A program made the position numbers and the translations under genes. A stretch of 64,000 nucleotides of DNA from contig NZ_CP094526.1 of NCBI RefSeq assembly GCF_029910095.1, forward strand, positions 4,154,001 through 4,218,000, in the 5' to 3' direction. The notes under the pieces are model-generated. The model did no database searches. It saw only the letters and a list, made by a program, of their open reading frames with translations, and was not told where the DNA came from. Position 1 is the first letter of the stretch. Each line of letters starts with the position of its first letter. This document shows positions 35,665 through 45,190 of this stretch, piece after piece. The stretch is from Bradyrhizobium sp. ISRA464 (GTDB lineage Bacteria > Pseudomonadota > Alphaproteobacteria > Rhizobiales > Xanthobacteraceae).

Positions 35665-36600
35665 TTATCTGAGAAACGCGATCAGCGCCTGGTTGACCTC
35701 GTCGGGCCGCTCCTGCTGGATCCAGTGACCGGCACCCTCGATGATCAGCTTCAGTTTCAGGTTCGGCAGCACGCGTTCCATGTCGGCGACCCGCTTGGCA
35801 CCGATCAGCCCGGTGATCACCGAATCGTTCGAGCCAGCGATGAACAGCGACGGTTGACGGATCTGCGCGTCCTGCCAGGGTGCGGTCAGCTCCCAGTTGC
35901 GGTCGAGGTTGCGGTACCAGTTCAGGCCGCCGCGGAAGCCGGACACGGCGTAGCCCGCCGCGAACTCTGCGATGTCGGCTTCGGTGAGCCAGTTCGGCAG
36001 CGGCGTCCCGGACGGCAGGTTGCCGAGGAAGCCCTTGGCCTCATCCACGAACATCGAGCTGGGGTCGGATACGCCGCGCCCGAGGATCAGGCGCATGGTG
36101 CTGGCTATGTCGCGCTCGAATTCGGCCTCCGCCACGCCGGGCGGCTGGAAGTACTGCCAATAGAAGTTGGTGATGCCACTCTGGCGCAGGGTCTCAAGCG
36201 GGCGCCCGCGTCCCCGGAACGGGGGCGGGACGCTGAGGCCGGCGACCTTGGTGAAGATGTCCGGCCGGAACAGCGCCGCGTGCCAGGCCACCGGTGCACC
36301 CCAGTCGTGGCCGACGATCATCGCCTGCTTCTCGCCGAGGGCCGCAACCAGCGCGACCATGTCGCCGACCGTATCCAAGATCGTATAGGCGCTGATGTCG
36401 GCCGGCGCGCTGGTCCGGCCGAAGCCACGCATGTCGGGGGCCACGGCCCGGAAGCCGGCCGCCGCCAGACCCTCAAGCTGATGCCGCCATGAATAGGATA
36501 GTTCCGGCCAGCCGTGGCAGAGCACGACGAGCGGGCCTCGCCCCGCTTCACGCACAAACATGTCGATGCCATTGGCGGAAATGGTGTGGGAGGAGGACAT
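35665..36600 (-). CDS. Alpha/beta hydrolase, epoxide hydrolase-like
   Basis: A cytoplasmic enzyme of 311 residues. Oxyanion motif CHGWPELSYSWRHQL (HGWP), nucleophile Asp in IVGHDWGAPVAW, and the late catalytic His in IEGAGHWIQQERPDEV are those of epoxide hydrolases and haloalkane dehalogenase relatives; the cap domain lies between (FYWQYFQPPGVAEAEFERD). The start at 36600 begins MSSSHTISANGIDMFVREAG; an upstream extension to 36729 is unconserved. It lies on the opposite strand within the rlpA-dac region and is an insertion in an otherwise rightward series. Physiological substrate unknown. Confidence 0.9.
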   Translation of the reverse strand: MSSSHTISANGIDMFVREAGRGPLVVLCHGWPELSYSWRHQLEGLAAAGFRAVAPDMRGFGRTSAPADISAYTILDTVGDMVALVAALGEKQAMIVGHDWGAPVAWHAALFRPDIFTKVAGLSVPPPFRGRGRPLETLRQSGITNFYWQYFQPPGVAEAEFERDIASTMRLILGRGVSDPSSMFVDEAKGFLGNLPSGTPLPNWLTEADIAEFAAGYAVSGFRGGLNWYRNLDRNWELTAPWQDAQIRQPSLFIAGSNDSVITGLIGAKRVADMERVLPNLKLKLIIEGAGHWIQQERPDEVNQALIAFLR

Positions 36601-36760
36601 CGCGTTTCCGCCTTGTTTGCCGGTTCTGGTGTCATGAGCCGGTTCCAAGGATAGGGAGGTTAGCTGCAACCGGCAATCTGACCGGCCGTGCACAGGCGCA
36701 AAAACCTCAGTTGTTTGCGGTACTTCCAATTGTTAGAACGCAGCTTTCAGGATATCGCCG

Positions 36761-38020
36761 ATGGCAGCCGAGACCGCAGTTCCCCGCACGTTCGCCGCTC
36801 GCGCTAGGCGAGGCTGGCGCGCCCTGGTGGCCGCCGTTGTCGCGCTCGGTATCGGCTGCGGCGGGGTGGTCTATGCAGCAAATAACAGCGTGCAAGGCGC
36901 CAAGAAGGAGGAAGGCGGCTTCGATGGCGATGCGCCGACCGCGATCCTGATCGAGGCCTCCAGCGGCAGCGTCCTGTTCGAAAAGAATGCCGACGAACTG
37001 CGCGCGCCTTCCAGCATGATGAAGCTGATGACCGCCGAGGTCGTGTTCAACGCGATCGAGAAGGGCGACGTCAAGCTCACCGACGAGTACCGGATCAGCG
37101 AGTACGCCTGGCGGCATGGCGGAGCACCATCGGGTACCTCCACGATGTTCGCCGCGATCAACAGCAAGGTCTCCGTCGACGATCTCCTGCACGGCGCGAT
37201 CATTCAGAGCGGCAACGACGCCTGCATCGCGCTGGCCGAAGGCATCGCCGGCAACGAGCACATCTTCGCCACCGACTTCATGACCAAGCGCGCCCGTGAG
37301 CTTGGCTTGACCAAGTCGACCTTCGCCAATTCCAACGGGCTGCCCGACCCCGGCAACAAGATGACGGTGCGGGAGCTTGCGATGCTGGCGCGCCACATCA
37401 TCCTGGCCTATCCCGACAGGTACAAGCTGTTCGGCGAGAAGGAATTCACCTGGAACAAGATCCGCCAGCAGAACCGCAACCCGCTGCTCAACGCGTTGCC
37501 CGGTGCCGACGGCCTGAAGACCGGCTACACCAAGGAAGGCGGCTACGGCATGGTCGGCTCGGCGGTGCAGAACGACACGCGGCTGATCGTGGTGGTCAAT
37601 GGTCTCGAGGATTCGGAAGACCGCGCCACCGAGGCCAAGAAGATGCTCGAATGGGGCTTCCGCAGCTTCGAGACGCGAACATTGATCGCAGCCAACCAGA
37701 CCATCGGCTACGCCAGGGTATTCGGCGGCGACAGCCGGTCGGTCAAGCTGACCAGCCCGGACCCGATCAAGGTGATGGTGTCGAAGAACGGCAATGACAA
37801 ACTGCTGGCGCGCATCATCTATAGCGGCCCGGTCAAGGCGCCGATCCAGGCCGGCCAGCAGATCGGCGTGGTCAGGGTCTGGCGTGGCGCCAATGTCGCG
37901 GTGGAATCGCCGGTGTTCGCGGCGGATGCGGTCGGCACGGGATCGACCATGCGCCGCGCGCTCGATGGTGCCCAGGAGCTCGTCATCGGCATGTTCCGCG
38001 CCGGCGTCGAGAAGCTCTGA
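36761..38020 (+). CDS. D-alanyl-D-alanine carboxypeptidase (PBP5/6 family)
   Basis: A periplasmic penicillin-binding protein of 419 residues that trims the fifth D-Ala from peptidoglycan peptides. An uncleaved or cleaved N-terminal hydrophobic segment spans about residues 20-40. Active-site motifs are S85-M-M-K (APSSMMKLMT), SGN (IQSGNDACIALAEG) and KTG (DGLKTGYTKEGGYG). The C-terminal beta domain and a possible amphipathic end (FRAGVEKL) complete it. The next gene, tmk, starts two bases after the stop, so they are cotranscribed. Confidence 0.94.
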   Translation: MAAETAVPRTFAARARRGWRALVAAVVALGIGCGGVVYAANNSVQGAKKEEGGFDGDAPTAILIEASSGSVLFEKNADELRAPSSMMKLMTAEVVFNAIEKGDVKLTDEYRISEYAWRHGGAPSGTSTMFAAINSKVSVDDLLHGAIIQSGNDACIALAEGIAGNEHIFATDFMTKRARELGLTKSTFANSNGLPDPGNKMTVRELAMLARHIILAYPDRYKLFGEKEFTWNKIRQQNRNPLLNALPGADGLKTGYTKEGGYGMVGSAVQNDTRLIVVVNGLEDSEDRATEAKKMLEWGFRSFETRTLIAANQTIGYARVFGGDSRSVKLTSPDPIKVMVSKNGNDKLLARIIYSGPVKAPIQAGQQIGVVRVWRGANVAVESPVFAADAVGTGSTMRRALDGAQELVIGMFRAGVEKL

Positions 38021-38021
38021 C

Positions 38022-38708
38022 ATGGCTGAAGTCGCGCTCAAACGGCCCAGCTTGCGCGGTCGCTTCATCACCTTTGAAGGGGGTGAGGGGTCCGGAAAGT
38101 CGACCCAGATCCGCAGGCTCGCCGAACGTCTCGATGCCGCCAAGCTGCGCGCCATCGTCACCCGCGAGCCCGGCGGCTCGCCGGGGGCGGAGATCATCCG
38201 CCACCTCGTGCTGTCAGGCATGGGCAAGCTGCTCGGGCCGGAGGCCGAGACGCTGCTGTTCGCAGCCGCCCGTGACGACCATGTCCGCACCGTGATCCTG
38301 CCGGCGCTGAACCAGGGCATCTGGGTGCTGTGCGACCGCTTCTTCGATTCGACGCGCGTCTATCAAGGCCAACTCGGACAGGTGCTGCCCGGACTCGTCA
38401 ACGCCATGCAGCGAGTCACGATCGGCGATCTCAAGCCCGATCTGACCATCATCCTCGACGTCCCGGTCGAGATCGGCCTGCAACGCGCCGCCGCCCGCCG
38501 TGGCAACGCCGTGGCGGATCGTTTCGAAGCGGAGGACGTTCAGTTCCACCAAAATCTGCGCGAGGCCTACCGGCAGATCGCGGCCGAGGACCCGCAACGC
38601 TGCGTCTTGATCGATGCCACGGCCGACCCTGATACGGTCGCGGCCAAGGTATGGACCGCGCTGCGCGACCATCTGTTCGCAGCGGCAACGGCGGCCGGTC
38701 CCACATGA
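38022..38708 (+). CDS. tmk: Thymidylate kinase
   Basis: Phosphorylates dTMP to dTDP with ATP. 228 residues, slightly longer than usual because of a basic N-terminal lead (MAEVALKRPSLRGR). P-loop FEGGEGSGKSTQ, DRF motif in LCDRFFDSTRVYQG, and a lid region with RRGNAVADRFEAE are present. ATG 38022 is fixed by the P-loop distance. The stop overlaps the holB start (ATGA), a conserved coupling of these two genes in many bacteria. Confidence 0.96.
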   Translation: MAEVALKRPSLRGRFITFEGGEGSGKSTQIRRLAERLDAAKLRAIVTREPGGSPGAEIIRHLVLSGMGKLLGPEAETLLFAAARDDHVRTVILPALNQGIWVLCDRFFDSTRVYQGQLGQVLPGLVNAMQRVTIGDLKPDLTIILDVPVEIGLQRAAARRGNAVADRFEAEDVQFHQNLREAYRQIAAEDPQRCVLIDATADPDTVAAKVWTALRDHLFAAATAAGPT

Positions 38709-39745
38709 GCGCCCGCAAGACCGAGCAGGAGATCGCGGTCCGGCATCCGCGCGAGACGTCCGACTTGTTCGGGCATCGTGAGGCCGAGACTGCGTTGCTC
38801 GAGGCCTATCGCAGCGGACGGATTCCACACGCCTGGCTGATCGGCGGCGCCCAAGGCATCGGCAAGGCGACCCTGGCCTATCGCATGGCGCGGTTCGTCC
38901 TGGCGTTCCGCAATCCGAAGGCGTCCCAAGTGCAGCAGGCACCGACACTTCGCCTCGACCCCGCCGACCCGGTAGCGCGGCAGGTCATGGCCGGCGCGCA
39001 TGGTGGACTTTTGGTGCTGGAGCGGGGCCTCAACGACCGTGGCGTGATGCGAACGGTGATCACGGTCGACGAGACGCGGGAGACGATTTCGTTCTTCGGT
39101 TCGACCGCCGCGGTCGATGGCTGGCGCGTCTGCATCGTCGACACCGTCGACGAGCTCAATCCCAATGCCGCGAACGCGCTGCTCAAGGTTCTCGAGGAGC
39201 CGCCACAGCAATCGCTGTTCCTCCTGGTCAGCCACGCGCCGTCACGGGTGCTGCCGACCATCCTGTCCCGCTGCCGGAAGTTGCTGCTGCGGCCGATCGA
39301 TACGAGCGACGTCGTGCGCGCGGCCGCGGCAGCAACCGATATTGCCGCCGACGATCCTGCACTGGTCGAGGCCGCGGCGGCCTCGGAGGGGAGTGTGGGC
39401 AGAGCGCTGTCGCTGCTCGGCGGCGACGCGCTCAAGCTGCAGCAGCGCACCGCCGCATTGCTGGCGACGCTCCCCCGGGTCGATCCGCGGGAATTGCACG
39501 CGCTCGGCGATGCGCTAGGCACCAGCGACCGCGTCGCGCTCGCGGCCTTCATCGACGGGATCGATCGCTGGATGAGCGAGCGCATGCGCACCGGCGACGC
39601 CAATGCCAATCTGCCGCGCCTTGCACGGCTCGCAGAGGTATGGGAAAAGATCGTCCGCGCCGCGCGCGACACCGAGGCCTACAATCTGGAGCGCAAGCCG
39701 CTGGTTTTCTCGGTGTTTTCGATGCTTGCGGACGCAACCCGATAG
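38705..39745 (+). CDS. holB: DNA polymerase III subunit delta'
   Basis: AAA+ clamp-loader subunit of 346 residues. The Walker A-like GGAQGIGKATLAYR, the sensor region NAANALLKVLEEPPQ, and SRC motif TILSRCRKLLLRP are typical of HolB. Starts MSARKTEQEIAVRHPRETSD at ATG 38705, overlapping the tmk stop by four bases. A zinc module with four cysteines, seen in many delta' proteins, is not visible, as is usual in this group. metG follows after 54 bases. Confidence 0.93.
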   Translation: MSARKTEQEIAVRHPRETSDLFGHREAETALLEAYRSGRIPHAWLIGGAQGIGKATLAYRMARFVLAFRNPKASQVQQAPTLRLDPADPVARQVMAGAHGGLLVLERGLNDRGVMRTVITVDETRETISFFGSTAAVDGWRVCIVDTVDELNPNAANALLKVLEEPPQQSLFLLVSHAPSRVLPTILSRCRKLLLRPIDTSDVVRAAAAATDIAADDPALVEAAAASEGSVGRALSLLGGDALKLQQRTAALLATLPRVDPRELHALGDALGTSDRVALAAFIDGIDRWMSERMRTGDANANLPRLARLAEVWEKIVRAARDTEAYNLERKPLVFSVFSMLADATR

Positions 39746-39799
39746 ACGCTTCGTCTGACAACACTCCCGACAATTTCGTTTCGATCGACAAAGGATTCC

Positions 39800-41776
39800 G
39801 TGGTGGCGACCGCAAAGAAAAAATCGTCCAAGAAGAAAGCGAAGAGGACGAAGCCGACTTCGCCCGCCCGCGCCATCAGGCAGAAGGGCGCAGCCAAGTC
39901 GCGCGTCGCCAAGAAGAGCGGGCGCGTCGGGAAGAAGGCTAAGAAGGCGGCCAAGAAAGTCGTCAAGAAGTCAGGCTCGAAGAAGCTTGCCAAAAAGGCG
40001 ACCGGGAAGGCTGCCAAGAAGGTCGCCAAGAAAACGGTCAAGAAAACCGTCAGGAAAACCGCGAAGGCCTCGCCGAAGCAGGACACGATAACGGCCGCCG
40101 CGCCGGCGCTTGCAAAACCTGCCATGTCGAAGGCTCCGGCAGCCGGGAAGGTGCCGAAGGCCGCTTCTGCGCCGAAGCAGCCCAAGCCGGTGGCGGTCGC
40201 TCCCGCGTCCACCCCCGTATCGTCGCCGCCAGCAGATCGCGGCAACATTTACTACATCACGACGGCGATCGCGTATCCGAACGGCCAGCCGCATATCGGC
40301 CACGCCTATGAGGCGATCGCGACCGACGCGCTGGCGCGCTTCCAACGGCTCGACGGCAAGGACGTGTTCTTCCTTACCGGCACCGACGAGCACGGCCTGA
40401 AGATGATCCAGACCGCGCAGAACGAGGGGATGACGCCGTTCGATCTCGCGACCCGTAACGCGGCGCGCTTCAAGGAGATGGACGAGCGGCTCAACGTCTC
40501 GTTCGACCGCTTCATCCGCACCTCCGAACCTGCGCACCACAAGTCGGTGCAAGGGATCTGGCGCCGCATGCAGAAGAACGGCGACATCTATATCGACACC
40601 TATGCCGGTTGGTACTCGGTGCGTGACGAGGCTTATTACGCCGAGGATGAGACTGTGGTCGGCGAGGACAATGTCCGCCGCGGCCCGCAGGGCACACCGG
40701 TCGAGTGGGTCGAGGAGAAGAGCTACTTCTTCCGTCTCTCGGCCTATCAGGACAAGCTGCTGCACCTCTATGAGAGCCAGCCCGATTTCATCGGCCCGGA
40801 CTCGCGCCGCAATGAGGTGATGAGCTTTGTGCGGGGCGGGCTGAAGGACCTCTCGATCTCCCGCACCACTTTCGACTGGGGCGTCAAGGTGCCGGATGAT
40901 CCCGAGCATGTGATGTATGTCTGGGTCGACGCGCTGACCAACTACATCACCGGCGTCGGCTATCCCGACGAAGCGGACGCGCGCTGGCGCTATTGGCCGG
41001 CCGACGTGCACGTCATCGGCAAGGACATCATCCGCTTCCACGCGGTGTACTGGCCAGCCTTCCTGATGTCGGCGGGCATTCCCGTGCAGAAGCGCGTCTA
41101 TGCGCACGGCTTCCTGTTCAGCAGAGGCGAGAAGATGTCGAAGTCGGTCGGTAACGTGGTCGACCCCTTCAATCTCGCCGAGCAGTATGGCGTCGACCAG
41201 GTGCGCTATTTCTTCCTGCGCGAGGTGCCGTTCGGCCAGGACGGCAACTACAACCACGAGGCCATCGTGGCGCGCATCAATGCCGACCTTGCCAACGACT
41301 TCGGCAATTTGGCGCAGCGCTCGTTGTCCATGATCGCCAAGCAACTCGGCGGCGTGCTGCCGGAGCCCGGCGAGCTCAGCGAAAACGACAAGGCGATCCT
41401 AGCGCAGGCCGACGCCATGCTGGAGGCGTCGCGGTCCGCGATGGCGACGCAGCAGATCCATCAATGGCTCAACACGGTCTGGGCCGTGGTCGCCGAAGCC
41501 AACCGCTATTTTGCCGGCGAGGCACCATGGGCTTTGGCGAAGACCGATCCCGCGCGTCAGAAGACGGTACTGTACGTGACCGCTGAAGTCGTGCGTCAGA
41601 TCGCGATCATGGCGCAGGCCGTGATGCCGGCGTCCTGCGCGAAGATGCTCGACAGTCTCGGCATCGCCGCGGATGCCCGCAGCTTTGCGGCGCTCGCAGA
41701 GCGGATCAAGCCGGGTACTTTCTTGCCGGCGCCGGTCGGCGTCTTCCCGCGCTATGTAGAACCGAAGACCGAGTGA
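39800..41776 (+). CDS. metG: Methionyl-tRNA synthetase with Lys/Ala-rich N-terminal extension
   Basis: Charges tRNA-Met with methionine. 658 residues; the catalytic domain begins near residue 149 ([20 protein letters not shown], the HIGH motif) and contains KMSKS in [13 protein letters not shown] and the anticodon-binding helices after it. The zinc knuckle is replaced by [14 protein letters not shown] without cysteines, as in the zinc-free branch. Residues 1-148 are an extra Lys/Ala/Pro-rich tail ([18 protein letters not shown]) resembling histone H1 C-terminal repeats. GTG 39800 has AAAGGA upstream; the extension is in frame and without stop, so it is part of the protein. No C-terminal EMAP-type tRNA-binding domain follows. 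Confidence 0.95.
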   Translation: MVATAKKKSSKKKAKRTKPTSPARAIRQKGAAKSRVAKKSGRVGKKAKKAAKKVVKKSGSKKLAKKATGKAAKKVAKKTVKKTVRKTAKASPKQDTITAAAPALAKPAMSKAPAAGKVPKAASAPKQPKPVAVAPASTPVSSPPADRGNIYYITTAIAYPNGQPHIGHAYEAIATDALARFQRLDGKDVFFLTGTDEHGLKMIQTAQNEGMTPFDLATRNAARFKEMDERLNVSFDRFIRTSEPAHHKSVQGIWRRMQKNGDIYIDTYAGWYSVRDEAYYAEDETVVGEDNVRRGPQGTPVEWVEEKSYFFRLSAYQDKLLHLYESQPDFIGPDSRRNEVMSFVRGGLKDLSISRTTFDWGVKVPDDPEHVMYVWVDALTNYITGVGYPDEADARWRYWPADVHVIGKDIIRFHAVYWPAFLMSAGIPVQKRVYAHGFLFSRGEKMSKSVGNVVDPFNLAEQYGVDQVRYFFLREVPFGQDGNYNHEAIVARINADLANDFGNLAQRSLSMIAKQLGGVLPEPGELSENDKAILAQADAMLEASRSAMATQQIHQWLNTVWAVVAEANRYFAGEAPWALAKTDPARQKTVLYVTAEVVRQIAIMAQAVMPASCAKMLDSLGIAADARSFAALAERIKPGTFLPAPVGVFPRYVEPKTE

Positions 41777-41790
41777 ACGGTTCGGAAATC

Positions 41791-42582
41791 ATGCTGGTCG
41801 ACAGTCATTGCCATCTGGATTTTCCTGATTTCACCGATGATCTCGACGGGATCGTCGGTCGCGCAGACGCCGCCGGCATCGGCCGCATGGTCACCATCTC
41901 GACCAGGGTGAAGCGGCTCGGCGGGCTGCTGGCGATCACCGAGCGCTTTCCAAACGTCTACTGCTCCGTCGGCACGCATCCGCATCATGCCGATGAAGAG
42001 GACGGCATTCCCGCAAGCGAGCTCGTCGAGCTCACCAAGCATCCGAAGGTCGTAGCTCTCGGCGAGGCCGGGCTCGATTATTTCTACGAGCACGGTTCGC
42101 GCGAGGCGCAGGAGCGCGGTTTCCGCGCCCATATCGCCGCGGCGCGCGCGACGGGCCTGCCGCTCGTCATCCATACCCGCGAGGCCGACGAGGATTGCGG
42201 CCGCATCCTTGAGGACGAGGTGGCGAAAGGGCCGTTCAAGGCTGTTCTGCACTGCTACACCGGCGGGCGCGAACTGGCGATGAAGGCGATCGCCCTCGGG
42301 CTGTCTATCTCGTTTACGGGCATCCTGACCTTCAAGAAGTCGGACGCTCTGCGCGCGCTGGCCGCCGAACTGCCGGCCGACCGCATCATGGTGGAGACCG
42401 ACGCGCCGTATCTCGCGCCCGGTAAATTCCGCGGCAAGCGCAACGAACCGGCTTATGTTGTCGAGGTCGCGAAAGTGCTGGCGGACACCCGCGGCGTCTC
42501 GCTCGAGGAGATCTCGCGGCAGACCACCGAAAATTTCTTCCGGCTGTTCTCCAAGGTGCCGGCGCCGAAGGAGACCGCATGA
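41791..42582 (+). CDS. TatD-family metal-dependent hydrolase
   Basis: A TIM-barrel hydrolase of 263 residues, putative DNase. Metal ligands lie in MLVDSHCHLDF (HxH), in VALGEAGLDYFYE (Glu), the two central His, and in METDAPYLAPGKFRGKRNEP (Asp). The start MLVDSHCH at 41791 is standard for the family; a GTG 18 bases upstream is less likely. It sits between metG and an MBL hydrolase; its stop overlaps the next start (ATGA). The holB-metG-tatD order is common. Confidence 0.93.
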   Translation: MLVDSHCHLDFPDFTDDLDGIVGRADAAGIGRMVTISTRVKRLGGLLAITERFPNVYCSVGTHPHHADEEDGIPASELVELTKHPKVVALGEAGLDYFYEHGSREAQERGFRAHIAAARATGLPLVIHTREADEDCGRILEDEVAKGPFKAVLHCYTGGRELAMKAIALGLSISFTGILTFKKSDALRALAAELPADRIMVETDAPYLAPGKFRGKRNEPAYVVEVAKVLADTRGVSLEEISRQTTENFFRLFSKVPAPKETA

Positions 42583-43385
42583 CCGTTACGTTGACGATCC
42601 TCGGCTGCGGCTCTTCGGCCGGCGTGCCGCGGCCCGCGTTGGGTTGGGGCGCCTGCGATCCCAACAATCCCAAAAATCGCCGTCGCCGCTGCTCGCTGCT
42701 GGTCGAACGCGAGGGGGCACACGGGATCACGCGGATCGTGGTCGACACGTCGCCCGACCTGCGCGAACAGTTGATCGACGCCAATGTCGACCATATCGAC
42801 GCGGTGTTCCTGACGCACGAGCACGCCGACCAGACCCACGGGATCGACGATCTCCGTTCCGTCGTGCTGCACCAGCGCCGGCGGATTCCGGTCTATTTCA
42901 ACCAGTCGACCGCCAAGGACATCATGGCGCGGTTCTCGTATTGCTTCATCTCTCCGGAGGGCAGCGACTACCCGCCGATCCTGACGCGGCATGCGATCGA
43001 GGCCGGCGAAAGCCATTCGACCGAAGGGAAGGGCGGCCCGGTGAAGCTCGAGGCCTTCCTGGTGCACCACGGCAAGATTCCCGCGCTCGGCTTTCGTGTC
43101 GCGAATGCCGCCTATACGCCTGATCTCCACGACATTCCCAAGGAGAGCTGGCCGGCGTTGCAAAACCTCGATCTCTGGATCGTCGACGGGTTGCGCTATG
43201 CGCCCCATCCCAGCCATTTCAGCGTCGGTGACGCGCTGTCGTGGATCGAGCGCTTCAAGCCGAAACGCGCCGTCATCACCAACATGCATTCCGACCTCGA
43301 CTACGAGGTGCTGCGGCAGTCGCTACCCGCAAATGTCGTGCCGGCCTATGACGGCATGCAGTTGGAGCTGGAAAGGGTAAGCTGA
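42579..43385 (+). CDS. MBL-fold metallo-hydrolase (PhnP-like)
   Basis: A metallo-beta-lactamase-fold hydrolase of 268 residues, cytoplasmic. The metal motif reads FLTHEHADQTHGIDDLR (HxHxDH). Its N-terminus ILGCGSSAGVPRP and the late ITNMHSDLDYEVLR (His) fit the PhnP / phosphodiesterase branch, which cleaves cyclic or phosphodiester bonds. Directly coupled to the tatD-type gene by ATGA overlap. Real substrate unknown. An intergenic palindrome follows at 43392-43518. Confidence 0.9.
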   Translation: MTVTLTILGCGSSAGVPRPALGWGACDPNNPKNRRRRCSLLVEREGAHGITRIVVDTSPDLREQLIDANVDHIDAVFLTHEHADQTHGIDDLRSVVLHQRRRIPVYFNQSTAKDIMARFSYCFISPEGSDYPPILTRHAIEAGESHSTEGKGGPVKLEAFLVHHGKIPALGFRVANAAYTPDLHDIPKESWPALQNLDLWIVDGLRYAPHPSHFSVGDALSWIERFKPKRAVITNMHSDLDYEVLRQSLPANVVPAYDGMQLELERVS

Positions 43386-43391
43386 TCGTTC

Positions 43392-43518
43392 AAGCGTCAT
43401 TGCGAGGAGCGATAGCGACGAAGCAATCCATCCTTCGGGAAAGTGGAGACATGGATTGCTTCGCGGAGCCGGTCATCGGGCGCGCATTCGCGCGACCCGT
43501 TGGTTCGCCATGACGCTT
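43392..43518. repeat. Bradyrhizobium-type intergenic palindrome between convergent genes
   Basis: 127-base element with end arms AAGCGTCAT / ATGACGCTT and inner arms CGAAGCAATCCAT (43419-43431) / ATGGATTGCTTCG (43451-43463). The CGTCATTGCGAG...GAAGCAATCCA pattern belongs to a repeat family known from rhizobial genomes. It lies between two convergent genes, overlapping the TAA of the acyl-CoA ligase by two bases, and could terminate transcription both ways. Only one copy is in this window. Confidence 0.8.
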
Positions 43519-45166
43519 AGGTCGAGATGGCCTTGGTGGACCCGACCTGGTTGCGCAGCAGGAATTTCTGGATCTTGCCGGTCGAGGTCTTCGGGATCAC
43601 GCCGAAGACCACCGACTTGGGCGTCTTGAATCCCGACATGTGCTCGCGGCAATAGGCGATGATCTCGGCCTCGGTGGCCTTGGCGCCGTCCTTCAGCTCG
43701 ACGAAGGCGCAGGGCACTTCACCCCATTTTGCGTCGGGCTTGGCCACGACGGCCGCGAACAGCACGGCCGGATGCTTGTAGAGGATGTCCTCGACCTCGA
43801 CGGAGGAGATGTTCTCGCCGCCGGAGATGATGATGTCCTTGGAGCGGTCCTTGATGATGACGTAGCCGTGCTCGTCCAGCACCCCGAGGTCGCCGGTGTG
43901 GAACCAGCCGCCGGCAAAGGCTTCCTGGGTTGCCTTCTCGTTCTTGAGGTAGCCCTTCATCACGATGTTGCCGCGGAACATGACCTCGCCGATGGTCTTC
44001 TCGTCGCGCGGCACCTCGCGCATCGTCTCGGGATCGAGCACCGTGACGCTTTCCTGCAACGGATACGACACGCCCTGGCGCCGTTTCATCTGCGCGCGCT
44101 GATCGGCTGAGAGTTGGTCCCAGCCCGGCTGCTCAGCGCAGACGGAGGCGGGGCCATAAACCTCGGTCAGGCCATAGACATGGGTCAGTTTGACGCCGAT
44201 ACGCTCGGCGCCTTCGAGCACGGCAACCGGCGGCGCTGCGCCTGCGATCAGCCCGACGACCGGCCTTGCCTTGCTGCCCGCGGGCGCGTTCGGCGCGTTG
44301 ATCAGCGTGTTGTAGACAATCGGCGCGCCGCACATGTGGGTGACGCCGAGCTTCAGGATCAATTCAAAGATCTTTGCCGGATCGACCTTGCGCAGGCAGA
44401 CATTGACGCCGGCTGCGGCCGCGACGGTCCAGGGGAAGCACCAGCCGTTGCAATGGAACATCGGCAGCGTCCAGAGATAGACCGGATGCTGGCCGAGATT
44501 GCCGGCCAGGATGTTGCTGACGGCGTTCAGATAGGCGCCGCGATGATGGGTCACCACGCCCTTGGGATTGCCCGTCGTGCCCGACGTGTAGCTCAGCGCG
44601 ATCGCGTCCCATTCATCGGCCGGCAGCCGCTCCACGAAAGCAGGGTCACCGGCGGCAACCGCTGCCTCGTACTCGATCTCGCCGATCCGCTTGCCGCCGG
44701 CGAATGCCGCGTCGTCGACGTCGATCACGAACGGCTTGGGGCCCTTCATCAGGGACAGGGCTTCTGCGATCACATGGGAGAATTCGGGGTCGACGAGGAT
44801 GATCCTGGCGCCACCATGGTCGAGCTGGAACGCGATCGACGGTGCATCCAGGCGGATGTTCAGCGCGTTCAGCACCGCGCCGGTCATCGCCACGGCAAAA
44901 TGCAGCTCGTTCATTGCCGGGATGTTCGGCAGCATCGCCGCGACGGTGTCGCCACGGCCTATGCCGTGTCCGGCCAGATAGGACGCAAACCGCTTGCAGC
45001 GCTCGTAGGTCTGCTTCCAGGTGAAGCTGCGACCTTCATAGACCGCGCTGATATGGTCGGGATAGACCGCGGCCGAGCGTGCCAGGAAGCTCAGCGGCGT
45101 CAGCGGCACGTAATTGGCCGGCGTCTTGTCCAATCCGATTGAGTACTGATTTTGAGCTCCACTCAT
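43517..45166 (-). CDS. Acyl-CoA synthetase (AMP-dependent ligase)
   Basis: An adenylating enzyme of 549 residues forming an acyl-CoA from a carboxylic acid, ATP and CoA. Motifs: ALSYTSGTTGNPKGVV (P-loop), YGLTEVYGPA, the hinge HTGDLGVLDEHGYVIIKDR, GGENISSVEVED, and catalytic Lys in IPKTSTGKIQKF. The fit is to medium-chain and aryl-CoA ligases (subgroup of LC-FACS with acyl-CoA synthetase YtcI-like pattern). Third gene of the TRAP operon, 24 bases after the permease stop, so its acid is likely brought in by that transporter. The acid is not identified. Confidence 0.92.
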   Translation of the reverse strand: MSGAQNQYSIGLDKTPANYVPLTPLSFLARSAAVYPDHISAVYEGRSFTWKQTYERCKRFASYLAGHGIGRGDTVAAMLPNIPAMNELHFAVAMTGAVLNALNIRLDAPSIAFQLDHGGARIILVDPEFSHVIAEALSLMKGPKPFVIDVDDAAFAGGKRIGEIEYEAAVAAGDPAFVERLPADEWDAIALSYTSGTTGNPKGVVTHHRGAYLNAVSNILAGNLGQHPVYLWTLPMFHCNGWCFPWTVAAAAGVNVCLRKVDPAKIFELILKLGVTHMCGAPIVYNTLINAPNAPAGSKARPVVGLIAGAAPPVAVLEGAERIGVKLTHVYGLTEVYGPASVCAEQPGWDQLSADQRAQMKRRQGVSYPLQESVTVLDPETMREVPRDEKTIGEVMFRGNIVMKGYLKNEKATQEAFAGGWFHTGDLGVLDEHGYVIIKDRSKDIIISGGENISSVEVEDILYKHPAVLFAAVVAKPDAKWGEVPCAFVELKDGAKATEAEIIAYCREHMSGFKTPKSVVFGVIPKTSTGKIQKFLLRNQVGSTKAIST

Positions 45167-45190
45167 GGCTCTATCTCCTCCGCAAGGTAC

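Noticed and set aside
39971..41344. Leftward 457-codon frame over metG
   Set aside because: Antisense to a clearly conserved MetRS with HIGH and KMSKS motifs; no features of its own.
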